A stretch of 31,029 bases of DNA from Acanthaster planci. Lineage: Eukaryota > Echinodermata > Asteroidea > Valvatida > Acanthasteridae. The position numbers and the translations under genes are program-made. The DNA lies in contig NW_019091599.1 of the NCBI RefSeq assembly GCF_001949145.1, positions 348,323-379,351 on the forward strand, in the 5' to 3' direction. How positions within the stretch are numbered: the first letter of the stretch is position 1; the number at the start of each line of letters is the position of its first letter. Of this stretch, positions 1 to 9,478 are shown in pieces. The notes under the pieces are model-generated. The model had not been told where the DNA came from. It was given only the letters and a program-made list of their open reading frames with translations, and did not search any database.

Positions 1-8
1 TCAGGTAA

Positions 9-652
9 TTGACTTTAACACTGGGTTTTGGAAAGGCCTTTGCTCTCGTTCCCTTATTTTATTTATCAACAGGCACTACACGCACATGGGTAATTGGAGA
101 CAGCATCGTCTTCAGAGCCAGTCAGTCCGACCCTCGATGTTCAGCTACACAGTGCCTCCAGTGGTTTGGCGTGAGGGGAGCAAAACTAATAGAGCTAATT
201 CCCATGCTCAACCGTCATTTGAAATCAAGGCCAGTGCCAAAAACCCTTGTCATTCATTTGGGTACAAACGACTTGTTCTCAACCTAAGTCAGGGAGCTAC
301 GTCGTAAGATTAAAATGTACCTCTGTACTGTTCGGGAAATACTCCTGACCACTCGTATTGTTTGGTCAGATATCTTATATCGATTGTTTTATTATGGGGA
401 GACAAACATGGGGTTGGCAAGACCAACGTTCATGCTTTAAACAAGTTTGCTCACAGGGTTTACCACCAAATCGGCAATGCCAGTGCAATCATTCATGCAC
501 ACAACATAAATGCATCAGATCAATCCCTTTTCTGGCGCGATGGTCTACACCTCTCCACTGTTGGCAATATAAAGTTCTGCGAGAATTTGCACAATGCGCT
601 GGTCTTCTTTCACTCTATCCAGATGCACCTTGTTACCCAGCTTAATGTTTAG
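9..652 (+). pseudogene. SGNH/GDSL-hydrolase relic, probably from a tyrosine-recombinase retrotransposon
   Basis: Three SGNH-hydrolase blocks occur in order. Block I is WVIGDSIV, with the nucleophile Ser motif GDS at about 96-104. Block III is HLGTNDL (GTND at 261-272). Block V is RDGLHLS, with the Asp-x2-His pair at 539-550. The reading runs in one frame from about 73, meets a TAA at 285-287, stays readable past it (RIVWSDILYR around 357-386), then needs a frame change near 400-410 to reach block V and the end near 650. The gene is therefore broken by one in-frame stop and one frameshift. The sequence before 73 ends in a T-rich tract and CAG, like a splice acceptor, so translation upstream of 73 may not be real. 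From family knowledge, SGNH domains with this WxxGDSIV...HLGTNDL layout are encoded by Ngaro/DIRS-group retrotransposons; that assignment is inference, since no recombinase is visible. The rest of the element would lie left of the window. Confidence 0.72.
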
Positions 653-654
653 AG

Positions 655-1075
655 GTTTCACGCACCCCCGGGACCGGTTTGGCTATTTAGTCTGGTTAAT
701 TTTGTTTTTTGGAGGGGAGGGTTGGCAAGTTTCCTGAATGTCAACTTGTTTGGTGATATGTCTATTCAATTTGAGTAGGAAATGCCCCTTCTCTAGCCTG
801 GGGACATCTTCCCAAGGCTAGCCTCCCAGTACATTGGGGAGGTGGTTGTGGGAAGGGACCCTCCCGTTGGGAGGCGGGGTCTGCCAGATTGCTACAGGTT
901 AGCAATTTTTCCCAAATGGGGCCTCTTTTGTTTAGTTTTCGTTAAAGCACAGGGCTGTTCCGGGCGACAGAGCATTCCTTATTTTGACCAAAGTGTTGCT
1001 TTCTTGTTTCAAGTACAACCAGAAAACCGGTAAATCTGATCATCAATTAAAGCCCAGCTGGCAGTTTAGTTCAAA
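655..1075 (+). other. Presumed 3' flank of the SGNH element, with small hairpins
   Basis: No coding sequence is visible. The stretch is GC-richer than what follows and contains two adjacent short inverted repeats. CCTCCC at 822-827 pairs with GGGAGG at 837-842. CTCCC at 861-865 pairs with GGGAG at 869-873 and is extended by GACC at 857-860 with GGTC at 878-881. These could belong to the terminal region of the element that carries the SGNH relic, but no split direct repeat could be identified, so the boundary is unknown. Confidence 0.3.
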
Positions 1076-3790
1076 CTTCATCTGATCTCTTACAGATTTT
1101 AATACTTTAAATCATGTACTTGTTCAGTGTTCTTGCTTGTTGAAAAAGTTTGGAAAAAAGTCAAGAAAATTAATTCGGTGGTGGACAACCGAAGAAATGG
1201 CAGAAAGTTGTCTCTGTGTTCTCATTTCCTCTGGAGCCATTTGATTAACGTGTTAAGGTTCATCAAAACAACACCGTGCCTTGTTAAATATGCCAACTGT
1301 GGCAGCACTTTCATAAAAGTAATGACTTCTGTGCAGCACAAAACCTCAGGGACCCAGCTCGCACAATCACTTCCAGATAGAACCTGGATCATCAAGTAGA
1401 AACTCGTCAAGTTCATCTACAGGTACATATTTCAAGCAATACAGTATTTATGAATATTTGGTTGAACCAGACGGAATTCTTTTCTTATGATCAAAGCATA
1501 AACAGAAGTAGCCTCCTAATACATACACATGCACATTATTATTAAAATAGTTTCTCACTTACATGGCCATCACCAATAATAATTTAGTAAAGCTATAAGC
1601 ACACAAACGCATGAGAAACTTATACATTTTATCCTGTTGAGAAACGATTAATTTTTCAATGAAAAGTACCTTTACAATCAGCTGTAGTAATTAACCCTGG
1701 CCCCCTAGGCCTTTTTGTTAGGCACCATCCTCAATCCTTCAAAACCCTCTGATTATCCATGCAAAAATTGCATTCAGCAATTTTGCTGATGTTGGCCAAC
1801 ATCCGCGCGATTACACGTAAAAACCCTTCTGGGAAATGCTCCGAATGAAGAATCCAATATAATAATTATGTTCTTTGCTTTTACAAAGTGCTGACACACA
1901 GGAAAATTCCTTAAGCGCAGCACCGGTATAGCTATTGAATCTTGCTTCGCACACTTCGCGGATAATCGGAATGCGTACTTCGCGCAAACAGTAGCCTACT
2001 TAACATAAAATTACAACAACAAAGGCTATTGTCATGCGATACAAATGAACCTGCTAAGCTCCTCCTCCACTGGTAACTAAGGATTAACTTAGTTCGCGAA
2101 TGTTCGCTGACTTCGCAAACGGTCAATTTTGAAGCCAAGCCTAAATTGAATAATTTTCAAAACTGGAACTAGGGAAATGACTATTCTTTTAATTTGACAT
2201 TGTGGTCTTCATTACACTAAATTTAATGTAACCAAAATTGACTGTGTTGAGTTTTGATTTAAAGCAAAAAAATGTACTATGTTCACATACCAGTGCATTC
2301 TTGTACTGAAGAAATGCCAAAGAATCACAAGAAAGCTGCGAGTGGTTAAGGCATGAGGTCAAAATACAGACGGTTTAGAAACAGTTAAACGGTTGGTGTT
2401 AATCCCCCTTCATTCTGTTCGTCTTTTGATGTTGGACAGTTCAATTATTTGAAAGGAACCGTCTACCCTAGACTGTCTAGCTTCACAAGCAACCCTAACA
2501 ACAATGGAGTTTGTGGCTGACACAGCTATAGTTGCGAACAAAAGATCCTTTTCAAGGAGAACTTCACTGGCTCCGGTCAGCCTCCCTGGGCTGGCCGTGA
2601 GGATTAGTGGTTAACACCTTGTGATAGAGACGCAAAATCAACTGCATGCTAGGCTACAGACATTTCTCTAGCTTCAGAAACGTTTTGAGTGGGTATTTCA
2701 TTAAAAAAAAAGACATCGCCACTAGATCATTGTTCGTCTTTAAGCGTTTTTTAGACTGGAAAATAAATACGTTCATACGGGAGTGACGGAAAATTTTACC
2801 ACCTCATTTTACCACCTGATCTATCGTCTCTGAAAGGAAATATCCACATACACACAATATGAATTCATTGGAACTTCAGTCACGTGTACCATATTCTTTG
2901 AAGGTAATAAAAAAGTCAAACTCTGCATCAAATAGTGCTGCAAGTATGTGTAAAGGTTCGGTTCTGTTTAGACAGGGCTCGGACATTTTTTGCCGAACTT
3001 TGGATTGGTTGGGGTTCGGACATGTACACACATGTACACGTACAATGCACACTGAGACATTGAAAGGCTTGCTACGATCGTGCCGCAAAGGGCTATAAAG
3101 TATTTCTATGTATAAAATTATGAATCTCCCATCTCTCCCCATCCACAAGCAACTTTGATTTGAGTTTTTTTTTTAAATAAACTGTTTCCCAAGAGTCTGT
3201 TTACGAGTAGATTCCATATAAAGTTACTGCCTGAGGTGTGACAGTTTCTGGCCGTGTTTTGTCGACCAGAAGCGGTTGTGTTGGGCTTGACTCAACAAAA
3301 CGATCCTAAGATATGTTCAAATAGAAAAAACAGCATGCTCAAATACAACTTTCCTCCAGTACAGAATACAAGATTAAAATCAAATTTCGAGCAAATTGTG
3401 TTTGGGTTATTTTTGCAAAATAGACGGCTTTCGTAAACTATGAAAATGGCTTTTGTTGCATATCTGAAGAGGAACCTTTCCAAGGGCAGCGTGCACGTGA
3501 TCAAAGGGGCGATTTTCCATCAGTCTCTTTTGGAGGGATAACAGCATTTTGTTTTTGAGATCTGGCAAAAATTCCATTACAACACGTTCGCACTACAATC
3601 AAAGCCTTCATGGTCAAATGAAAGGCAAGTTAGGCCACCGCACGAACAAAATCTCCTCGCATGCTGCGCTGAAGCACATCATCCACCGAACCACTTGGCA
3701 AAATTTTCATCCAGGGATGCCTTGGATCGAGCGCAAGTCTGACTGTGATCGGCATCCAACCAAATTTCGTTTTGCACTCCATTTACGAGA
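1076..3790. other. No gene seen; AT-rich non-coding DNA
   Basis: All frames are broken by frequent stops and no protein motif is recognisable. The longest open stretches (around 1127-1399 and 2859-3148) have no family signature and compete with equally open opposite-strand readings. The only local structure noticed is a cluster of six TTCGC words at 1946-2116. This is best read as intergenic or intronic sequence. Confidence 0.6.
1946..2116 (+). repeat. Cluster of six TTCGC words in spaced pairs
   Basis: TTCGC occurs at 1946, 1955, 1979, 2093, 2103 and 2112, all on the plus strand, within 171 bp of AT-rich sequence. Neighbouring copies are 9-10 bp apart in two places. Nothing else of this kind is seen nearby. 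It could be the remains of a terminal repeat or a cluster of binding sites. No function is assigned. Confidence 0.35.
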
Positions 3791-3792
3791 CC

Positions 3793-3886
3793 ATTGGCCT
3801 AATATGGAATGTCATTACCCTAATATGGAACGTAAGGGCGTGGCTATCGGAGATTGGCAAATAAAATAATAAATCTGAATATATAT
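3793..3886 (+). promoter_or_regulatory. Promoter-like block: two CArG boxes, GGGCGTGGC, ATTGG, TATA-like run
   Basis: CCTAATATGG, a perfect CC(A/T)6GG CArG box and the reverse complement of CCATATTAGG, occurs at 3798-3807 and again at 3819-3828. The spacing is 21 bp, about two helical turns. An ATTGG (inverted CCAAT) lies directly before the first copy at 3793-3797. GGGCGTGGC follows at 3836-3844, ATTGG again at 3853-3857, and an ATATATAT run near 3879-3886. CArG boxes are bound by SRF/MADS proteins and GGGCGTGGC by KLF/Sp factors; this is family knowledge. No gene is seen downstream on the plus strand, so the block may be a chance assembly, an alternative promoter or an old transposon promoter. 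Confidence 0.3.
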
Positions 3887-4528
3887 GAGCAACACAACTA
3901 CTCAATACACTTGTTTTATCAGGAAGTTAAAACAGTCTCCCCATCTAAATCCTCCTGCGGAGGTGCAAAGTAAAGAGCTGTTGTTATGACTCATCCACCA
4001 GGCCGCAGAAGTCTATGATGAGGTAATGCGATGAGCTGACCATTGTTTACTGGAAGCTGCAGAGTGCAGGTGTACTCGACCGCAACGGTTTGGCAAGCCT
4101 CGTCGAAGCGTTCGTCTGTTCGATGTTGACCATCGGTTGGGCTTACCGTTTACAAAGCGTTGAATGCTTTCAAAAACGTTTGTATTTTGACTTCACGCCT
4201 AATTACGTCGTTTCAATGGGGAATTATAAAACATTGTTAACACCACTGATAAGTTGCATTTTTCAAGTGTGTAGTTATTGACCTGATGAACAATAGATTT
4301 TTACAACAGTTGGCAGGGGGTATCATGCACTGTGCAGACACTTTGATTACCGTGCATTAAACATTGTTACAACGGTAACAGTTTTACCATGGTGAGCATG
4401 TTCCATTCTTTTACTGTGAGCACTACTGGAGTTTTACCGACAAAACAAAAAATGAACCCATTTTCTATGGCTTTATCGTGTAATAAAATCCCTCCCCCTC
4501 CGTTTATATGTGGCGTATGTGTTGTTAC
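3870..4528. other. No plus-strand gene; would be intron of the candidate minus-strand gene
   Basis: No conserved coding motif is visible on either strand. The minus-strand frame of the candidate exon at 4529-4654 stays open to 4367, but after the donor site the translation becomes unremarkable. If that exon is real, this stretch is intron 3' of it, and the next exon was not found in the remaining 4.4 kb to the left. Confidence 0.4.
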
Positions 4529-4654
4529 CTTTGGTAAATTAGAGATAGCTGTAGTTGATGCACTAGTTGTGGTTGGAGTTGTAGCTGGTGAAGTTTTGCT
4601 GTGTGATTCCTTCTTAATTTGCTGCTCCACCTTTTTGTCTTCACTGGTCGCCAT
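4529..4654 (-). CDS. Candidate first coding exon of an unidentified host gene
   Basis: On the minus strand an ATG at 4654-4652 sits in a strong translation-start context (A at -3, G at +4). It opens a 42-codon reading that begins MATSEDKKVEQQIKKE and runs into a Ser/Thr/Pro-rich, probably disordered segment (TTPTTTSASTT) ending NLPK. The AAG of that Lys is followed at once by GTAACA, a good splice donor in phase 0. Just upstream of the ATG, a pyrimidine-rich tract ends in TTACAG, which could be an acceptor joining a 5' non-coding exon. The charged, low-complexity start looks like the N-terminus of a nuclear or regulatory protein, but I do not recognise the gene. No following exon was found. 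The short length means a chance ORF cannot be excluded. Confidence 0.38.
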
Positions 4655-4945
4655 TCTGTAACTACAAGTCAACAAACTGATAAAGTTGAATACTTGAACA
4701 TGAACTTCACTCACCTCACAATTAACTGAGTTTATCTACAAAAGTAAAGTAACATTCTACATGTCTACTGATATTCTACTTTTATTTCATATACATCACA
4801 TACATGTAAATGTGCCTCATATCTCATAGTTTTACATGCAGCCCGTCCAAAGACTCACAAACATGTAAAGGATGGAGGATTCAGCTTTCTACCATCCATA
4901 CACGTAAATCCCAATAGGTGTGTACAGTTACATGTACGTATATCA
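4655..4945. other. Non-coding spacer with ACATGTA words
   Basis: No gene is visible. The sequence carries several TACATGTA-type words (for example around 4800, 4862 and 4929), a composition feature of the whole window. If the exon at 4529-4654 is real, part of this stretch would be its 5' intron or upstream region. Confidence 0.4.
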
Positions 4946-4955
4946 CAGAGGTAGC

Positions 4956-5118
4956 AACAAGTCATTTCTTACAAGTCCAAGCCAAGTCAAGTCGCATGTC
5001 ATTATATGCAAGTCCAAGTCAAGTCACAAGTCATTAGGTCCAGTCACAAGTCAAGTCACAAGTCATTTGGTCTAAACACAAGTAACAAGTCTCTTTGTCC
5101 AAGTACATGTATAAGTCT
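4956..5118 (+). repeat. CAAGTC hexamer array, left end of the hAT-like element
   Basis: The hexamer CAAGTC or close variants (AAGTCA, AAGTCC) recurs more than a dozen times in about 160 bp. It follows a loose higher-order unit of the form AAGTCCAAGTCAAGTCACAA with GTCATT linkers. Dense subterminal hexamers are typical of hAT transposase binding regions. The same unit recurs at 6944-7100. Confidence 0.75.
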
Positions 5119-5296
5119 TGGGCAGATTTTCAAGTACCAGAGGCCCTTAAGTTATTTAGATTCAATAGCCATTTGTAGCCAGATATTACATGACCATGAA
5201 AACGATGATCTACAGCGCAGAATGGCTGAAAATCTATTTCCTGTAGGCCTAGGCTTATTTGTGGGTAAGACCCCCCCCGGCACACAAGTCACAACA

Positions 5297-5440
5297 TTAC
5301 TGCTTATCATGGGGTTTGTGATGCTGCACGAAATTACTCATTGTGTTTGGGCCATCAGTGACTGCGGATCCACATATTTTACAAACAGCAGACCGTTTAC
5401 TTGCTGTTGAATTGTAATCGTGGTATGCGAAATTAACCAA
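5297..5440 (-). pseudogene. BED-type zinc finger relic of a hAT transposase
   Basis: The minus-strand reading (ORF 5521-5297) contains KRSAVCKICGSAVT, then TMSNFVQHHKPHDK, then a stop. The C-x2-C pair (CKIC), about 17 residues of spacing, and the closing HH...H cluster after a Ser-Asn-(F/L)-x-x-H segment match a BED finger, the DNA-binding N-terminus of many hAT transposases (ZBED type). The aromatic residues usually found 15-25 residues before the first Cys are only partly visible (QLVNFAY). The reading stops right after the finger and no transposase core follows before the element's left end at 4946, so it is a fragment. Its position inside a hAT-like element supports the call. Confidence 0.55.
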
Positions 5441-5521
5441 CTGTGGATGGAACAACACTGCTAGAAGCCACCATGGTTGCTTGTCACTGATGACATAATA
5501 GGCGCTGTTTATCCCAGTCAC

Positions 5522-6940
5522 GTGTCAACGCAATGCAACGTAGCAGCATGGTTTGCATTCTGCCCTGATTTACAGCTGCAGCTAAGTGAAATAGAAGCCA
5601 AGCAAGCCGAAGTCCGTTTTTTATGAACATGTAACCCCGTCCCAAAAGAGGTCTTGGGTTACAATTTCATTTCTTTATGACTATGTTTTCCTTTTGCATG
5701 TTTAAATTGTTCTTTCCTTAGCTTTTGCCTTTTCTACTGGTAAGTAGTGTTCCAGTGGTGAAATTTGATCTATTGCCTGTTCCTTTTGTCAAATAGCCTG
5801 CTCTTTCTTCAGTTTATCTTTAATGTTCCTGCTTTCCTAGAAGATCTTAGGATGCTCTTTGTATCCACTGCCTTTAATCTCTGACTAGTACACCAGCGTG
5901 TACACTCCCAGTAAACTTTTCAGGAGATCAGCAGGATGTTGGGACACTTAATCCCTAATTGCTGTTCACACCTTACCCAAGCTGTGAAAGCCATAAACTT
6001 CTGCTGAGTGCTCATCTGTCCACAATGTAGACACTAAATGACCAATCAGTATTGGAGTCGTATGACATTTGTTAAGTTGTCCAATGAGAGCTGGTCATGT
6101 GGCAAGGGCATGTTCCGGGGGGGGCAGTTTGCCCCAGAGTTTTGGCAAGCTTTGCATTCCAAACTTTGCCATCGTGCTGACTACATACTCGCCACATCTT
6201 GTCCGCACTCTCCACTATTTTTCTTTGGACTGGAGAACCCCAAAATCTACGTCTTCCCCTTAAGTTCACAAATGTTGGCTCTCTATCTTAGTTACTGAAC
6301 TGCACATTCTGAAAGAGGGTCTGGAGGGGAGTCTCTGTAGTCCACCTGAAGAGCTGTCCGCAGGCATCCCAGCCACTGAGCTATTGTGACTTGCAGACAC
6401 AGCACAAGTACACCAAGGCATCTGTGGCATTAATCACCCGCATCAACCTTGCAAGATCCTTAAGTATTCCTTTGTGTTACATTTCTTCTGAACTTTTGCT
6501 CTTCACTTTTGTCAACTGGCTACACAACATGACAAACTCCTGTTCTCCCACCTTGGAATGACTCGTTGCAACTCATCTCTACATCTAGAACTTTGGCGCC
6601 AATTTTTTTCCTTGAGCTCAAAGTGTATTCTAACTTAACTGGATCCTGCATTTTCTGTAAATCTCCTGTTTTAATTTATAGCCACCTGAATTGGTGTTCT
6701 CTGGATTCACTTCATATTTCTCACATTGATTGGCTTGTCTATTCCCTCCAATAAAGCAAAATCTCTTTTGCACGTAAATCCTGAAATGTGTGGGGTCAAG
6801 AGTTTTTCGAAAGGGAATTAGATTAATATGAAATTTGGTTCCTGCTATTTTGAAACGTGAACTACCGGTTACAGAGGCAAGGTGTAAACTGAATAGCTTA
6901 AATTAAAAATATACGGGGCCAGTCGAGTAGCGTCTGACTT
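5522..6940. other. Interior of the hAT-like element without a recognisable gene
   Basis: Several short open stretches exist on both strands (around 6038-6298), but none carries a conserved transposase block I can defend. One minus-strand phrase near 6010-6030 (LWTDEH) faintly resembles the hAT block with the first catalytic Asp, but it is isolated by stops. The region is treated as decayed transposon interior. Confidence 0.4.
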
Positions 6941-6943
6941 GGG

Positions 6944-7100
6944 TTAGTAACAAGTCATGTTTTGCAAGTCCAAGTCAAGTCACAAGTCATTTTTTGCAAG
7001 TCCAAGTCAAGTCATAAGTCAAAGCTGGTATTTACGACTCAAGTCAACAAAATAGCGACTCAAGTCCGGCTTGAGGCCAAGTCACTTGACTCAAGTCAGC
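6944..7100 (+). repeat. CAAGTC hexamer array, right end of the hAT-like element
   Basis: CAAGTC-type hexamers recur with the same higher-order unit as at 4956-5118, including two near-identical copies of TTTTGCAAGTCCAAGTCAAG around 6960-7010. The strand is the same as in the left array, whereas hAT subterminal repeats are usually inverted relative to each other. Toward the edge the motif becomes a palindromic mix (ACTTGACTCAAGT). Confidence 0.75.
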
Positions 7101-7115
7101 AACTCTGTTGTATCA

Positions 7116-8890
7116 TGTTTACACTGCAAAACTGACATGAAGGATGGTGTATACGTCTGTTAATTAAATGAGACAAGGAGTTTCATATTTGCCTAAAAAC
7201 TGTGAAGAAAATCCCTCATCAAGCTGTGTTTGCCACTTTTATATGAAAAATCCTGTGCAGATGCACATGTATGTGGGATAGTAAGCTACAGGTAAAGTGG
7301 CTCGCTTTGCAGAACAATCAACAGTACAAGTAAAATGAGTGAATAGTACAGTCCCCTAACATGGCGCACTTAAGCATTTACATGTACCTCATCTTTCGTC
7401 GTGCATTTGCCGAAAAACATTAAACTTCATCCAGTAAAATACTTGTAGCTGCAATACTACCCTGATAATACATGTAAATGCTGTTGAACCTACATTGTAT
7501 TTGGTGCGAAAGGGCTTATTTTGGGACCCATCTTAAAAATTTAAATGTGTCCTGTACTTGAAAACAATTGGAAAATTGGGCCAAAGTTTCTTTGAAACTT
7601 TTAGGTGGGTACGTACAGTACAGCAACCTTAGGATTTTAATATGAGAAGATTGATAACATTTCACTTACTGTGAAATTGGAAGTGAACGTGTTGCTCTAG
7701 CAAGGCAAGAAGGTCGAAAACTGAAACGTCGAAACACACCGCACATTTAGGAACAGTGCTATGCAAGGATACATCAACAACATATTTCATGCAAAGAGAC
7801 ACATGTACAATTTTTTGTACATAATGAGGAATTTGGATGGGTATAGATCTCTCTCACAGGACATTATATTCATCTATGGGAAAAGCATAACTGCGTATTC
7901 AGTGCTAATTGGTGCATTTGCATGTAAATTGGACCAGCTAACCACTGCCAGCCGGGCAACCCATTTGGGGTACATAGGCTTTATATGCAGAGCTGGGGAG
8001 CCCAGAACTGGGACAAAAGAGTTGGGCCTTATAGCAAAAGACCATGCTCAGCACAAAAGACTGAGCTGCTGGGCATTACCAACATTTTTTCACTCTCAAT
8101 AGTGGAGATAATCCAGCCTTGTTTTGAAACAGTTTACCAAGGTTTGAGGCATTTAGAGCGAGTGGATTACCACTGCAGACAAAAACTCTCGACCATAGCA
8201 CCACTGCATGCTAGTCTGGCCCATATTGAAAAGAGGCCAGCAGTGTACTGTGCCGGGAACAAAAGAATCTTACATAACACTGCACAATGTGGGCTCTTTT
8301 TCCAAGGCTGCAGGCCAGGCTGAAATATTCAGGAGTCAATGAATTTTACCTGTCACTTTAGAGTAGCACCCAAAGAGTCCTTCATTTTGGTATAAACGAC
8401 CATTAAATGAAATGATGAATTTTTGAAGAATTTTGAAAACGGAAAATCTTGAAAATGACCCGGCATCTTGTCTTGCTCAAGAAAAGTCCACTCGGCAGTA
8501 AGTGCTTAATAGGACCCTTGGCATACTTCTCTGTCGATACTGGACCCTCACCCAAGAGACAGGTTAAATGCATGACTTTTAAATGCCCTGACTTCTGCTA
8601 CATTTTATTAGCTTAAATTTCACCAGTATGCTTACTTCTTACGTACATGTATGTGCCAGACTACCTGCAGGTTTCTATTTACTGGGAACTTATTTTTCAC
8701 TACAATTTAGGATGAAAGTTTCATTGGCCAGACAGACCCTTTCTCAAGGCTCCCACTGCTTTAGAAGTGTAGGGCTGAGGGGTTAAATGCCAGTCAAAAT
8801 CTCTACATCTAGAAAATTAATGCAACAAACAGTTTTATGGTGGCAAAACTATTTTTGAAATTGTTTGGAAATGTACGTGCTCTGCGAATT
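7116..8890. other. No gene seen
   Basis: No protein motif, RNA gene or clear repeat was found. The overlapping plus-strand open stretches at 7761-8323 reach about 110 codons but lack any family signature or splice logic. The sequence is moderately AT-rich with scattered ACATGTA words. Confidence 0.5.
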
Positions 8891-8893
8891 ATT

Positions 8894-8922
8894 GGCTGTT
8901 TCGGACACTCGCCGAAACAGCT
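8894..8922 (+). repeat. Perfect 10-bp hairpin followed by a T-rich tract
   Basis: GCTGTTTCGG at 8895-8904 pairs perfectly with CCGAAACAGC at 8912-8921 across a 7-nt loop, and a T-rich run follows. It sits just before the T-rich tandem array. It could be a transposon end or a transcription-related hairpin. Neither can be shown from sequence alone. Confidence 0.45.
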
Positions 8923-8949
8923 TTTGTTTTTCTAAAGATTAATTGGATT

Positions 8950-9345
8950 TTTGCAATTTCATAAAAAATGCATTCTTTTAGTTATGTTTAAGGGAGGGCT
9001 TTTTGCAATTTTGCCAATATGGCATTATTTTTGTTCTGTTTTTAGCTTTTTTTTTCAACTTGGCAAAAAAAGGAATTCTTTTTTGTGTTTTTTGGCTTTT
9101 TCGCTAGATAAAAAAAAGACATTCTTTTGGGGTTTTTTTTGGCCTGGGGGCTTTATCGCAATTTAGCAAAAAAGGCATTACTTCTGTTATTTTGGGGGGT
9201 TGCAAGTTGCAAAAAGGAAGTTCTTTTGGTTTTTGGCTTTTCACAAGTTTCGAAAAAAGGCATTACTTCAGTTCTTTTTTTTTCACATTTTTAGGCAAGT
9301 TGCAAAAAAGACATTCTTTTTGTTCTTTTTTTTTCATCTTCTTCT
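8950..9345 (+). repeat. Degenerate T-rich tandem repeat, period about 40-55 bp
   Basis: About eight diverged units follow one another. Each has a GCAA(G/T)TT-like start, an A-run (GCAAAAAAGG), a CATT(C/A)(C/T)TTT core and a long T-run. Unit anchors are visible near 8953, 9005, 9056, 9102, 9155, 9206, 9243 and 9293. The apparent ORFs across it (8951-9166, 9200-9412) are only the Phe/Lys-rich translation of the repeat. It leads directly into the palindrome-rich repeat field. Confidence 0.6.
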
Positions 9346-9478
9346 GATGATGATGACCCAAATCCCCTTTGTTTTGAACACATTTCCTCCATCACCGACT
9401 TTAATCCCTTAGCAACTTTGGATCTTCGTCAAACTTCAATCAATGAAAGACCCTTGTCTAAAGATGTGCATGGAACAT

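Larger units (their letters stand above)
4946..7107 (-). mobile_element. Probable hAT-superfamily transposon with CAAGTC-rich ends
   Basis: The left end reads CAGAGGTAGCAACAAGTC inward and the right end, read inward, CAGAGTTGCTGACTTG. They share a CAGAG terminus plus nearby repeated CAAGTC/GACTTG hexamers. The flanking 8-mers are gtatatca (4938-4945) and ttgtatca (7108-7115), matching at 6 of 8 positions, as expected for an aged 8-bp hAT target duplication. A BED zinc-finger relic lies inside. The terminal identity is short, the hexamer arrays at both ends run in the same orientation, and the BED relic lies near the wrong end for a simple minus-strand transposase. The unit may therefore be rearranged or composite. 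No DDE catalytic core could be recognised. Confidence 0.5.

Noticed and set aside
3549-3869. 106-codon plus-strand ORF
   Set aside because: Its end translates the tandem CArG/GGGCGTGGC block and nothing in it resembles a protein family.
6010-6030. hAT catalytic block (LWTDEH) on the minus strand
   Set aside because: Isolated by stops, and on the wrong side of the BED finger for a minus-strand transposase; too short to support.
7761-8323. Two overlapping plus-strand ORFs of about 112 codons
   Set aside because: No domain, no splice signals, unremarkable composition, and the two frames overlap each other. Such lengths occur by chance in 31 kb.
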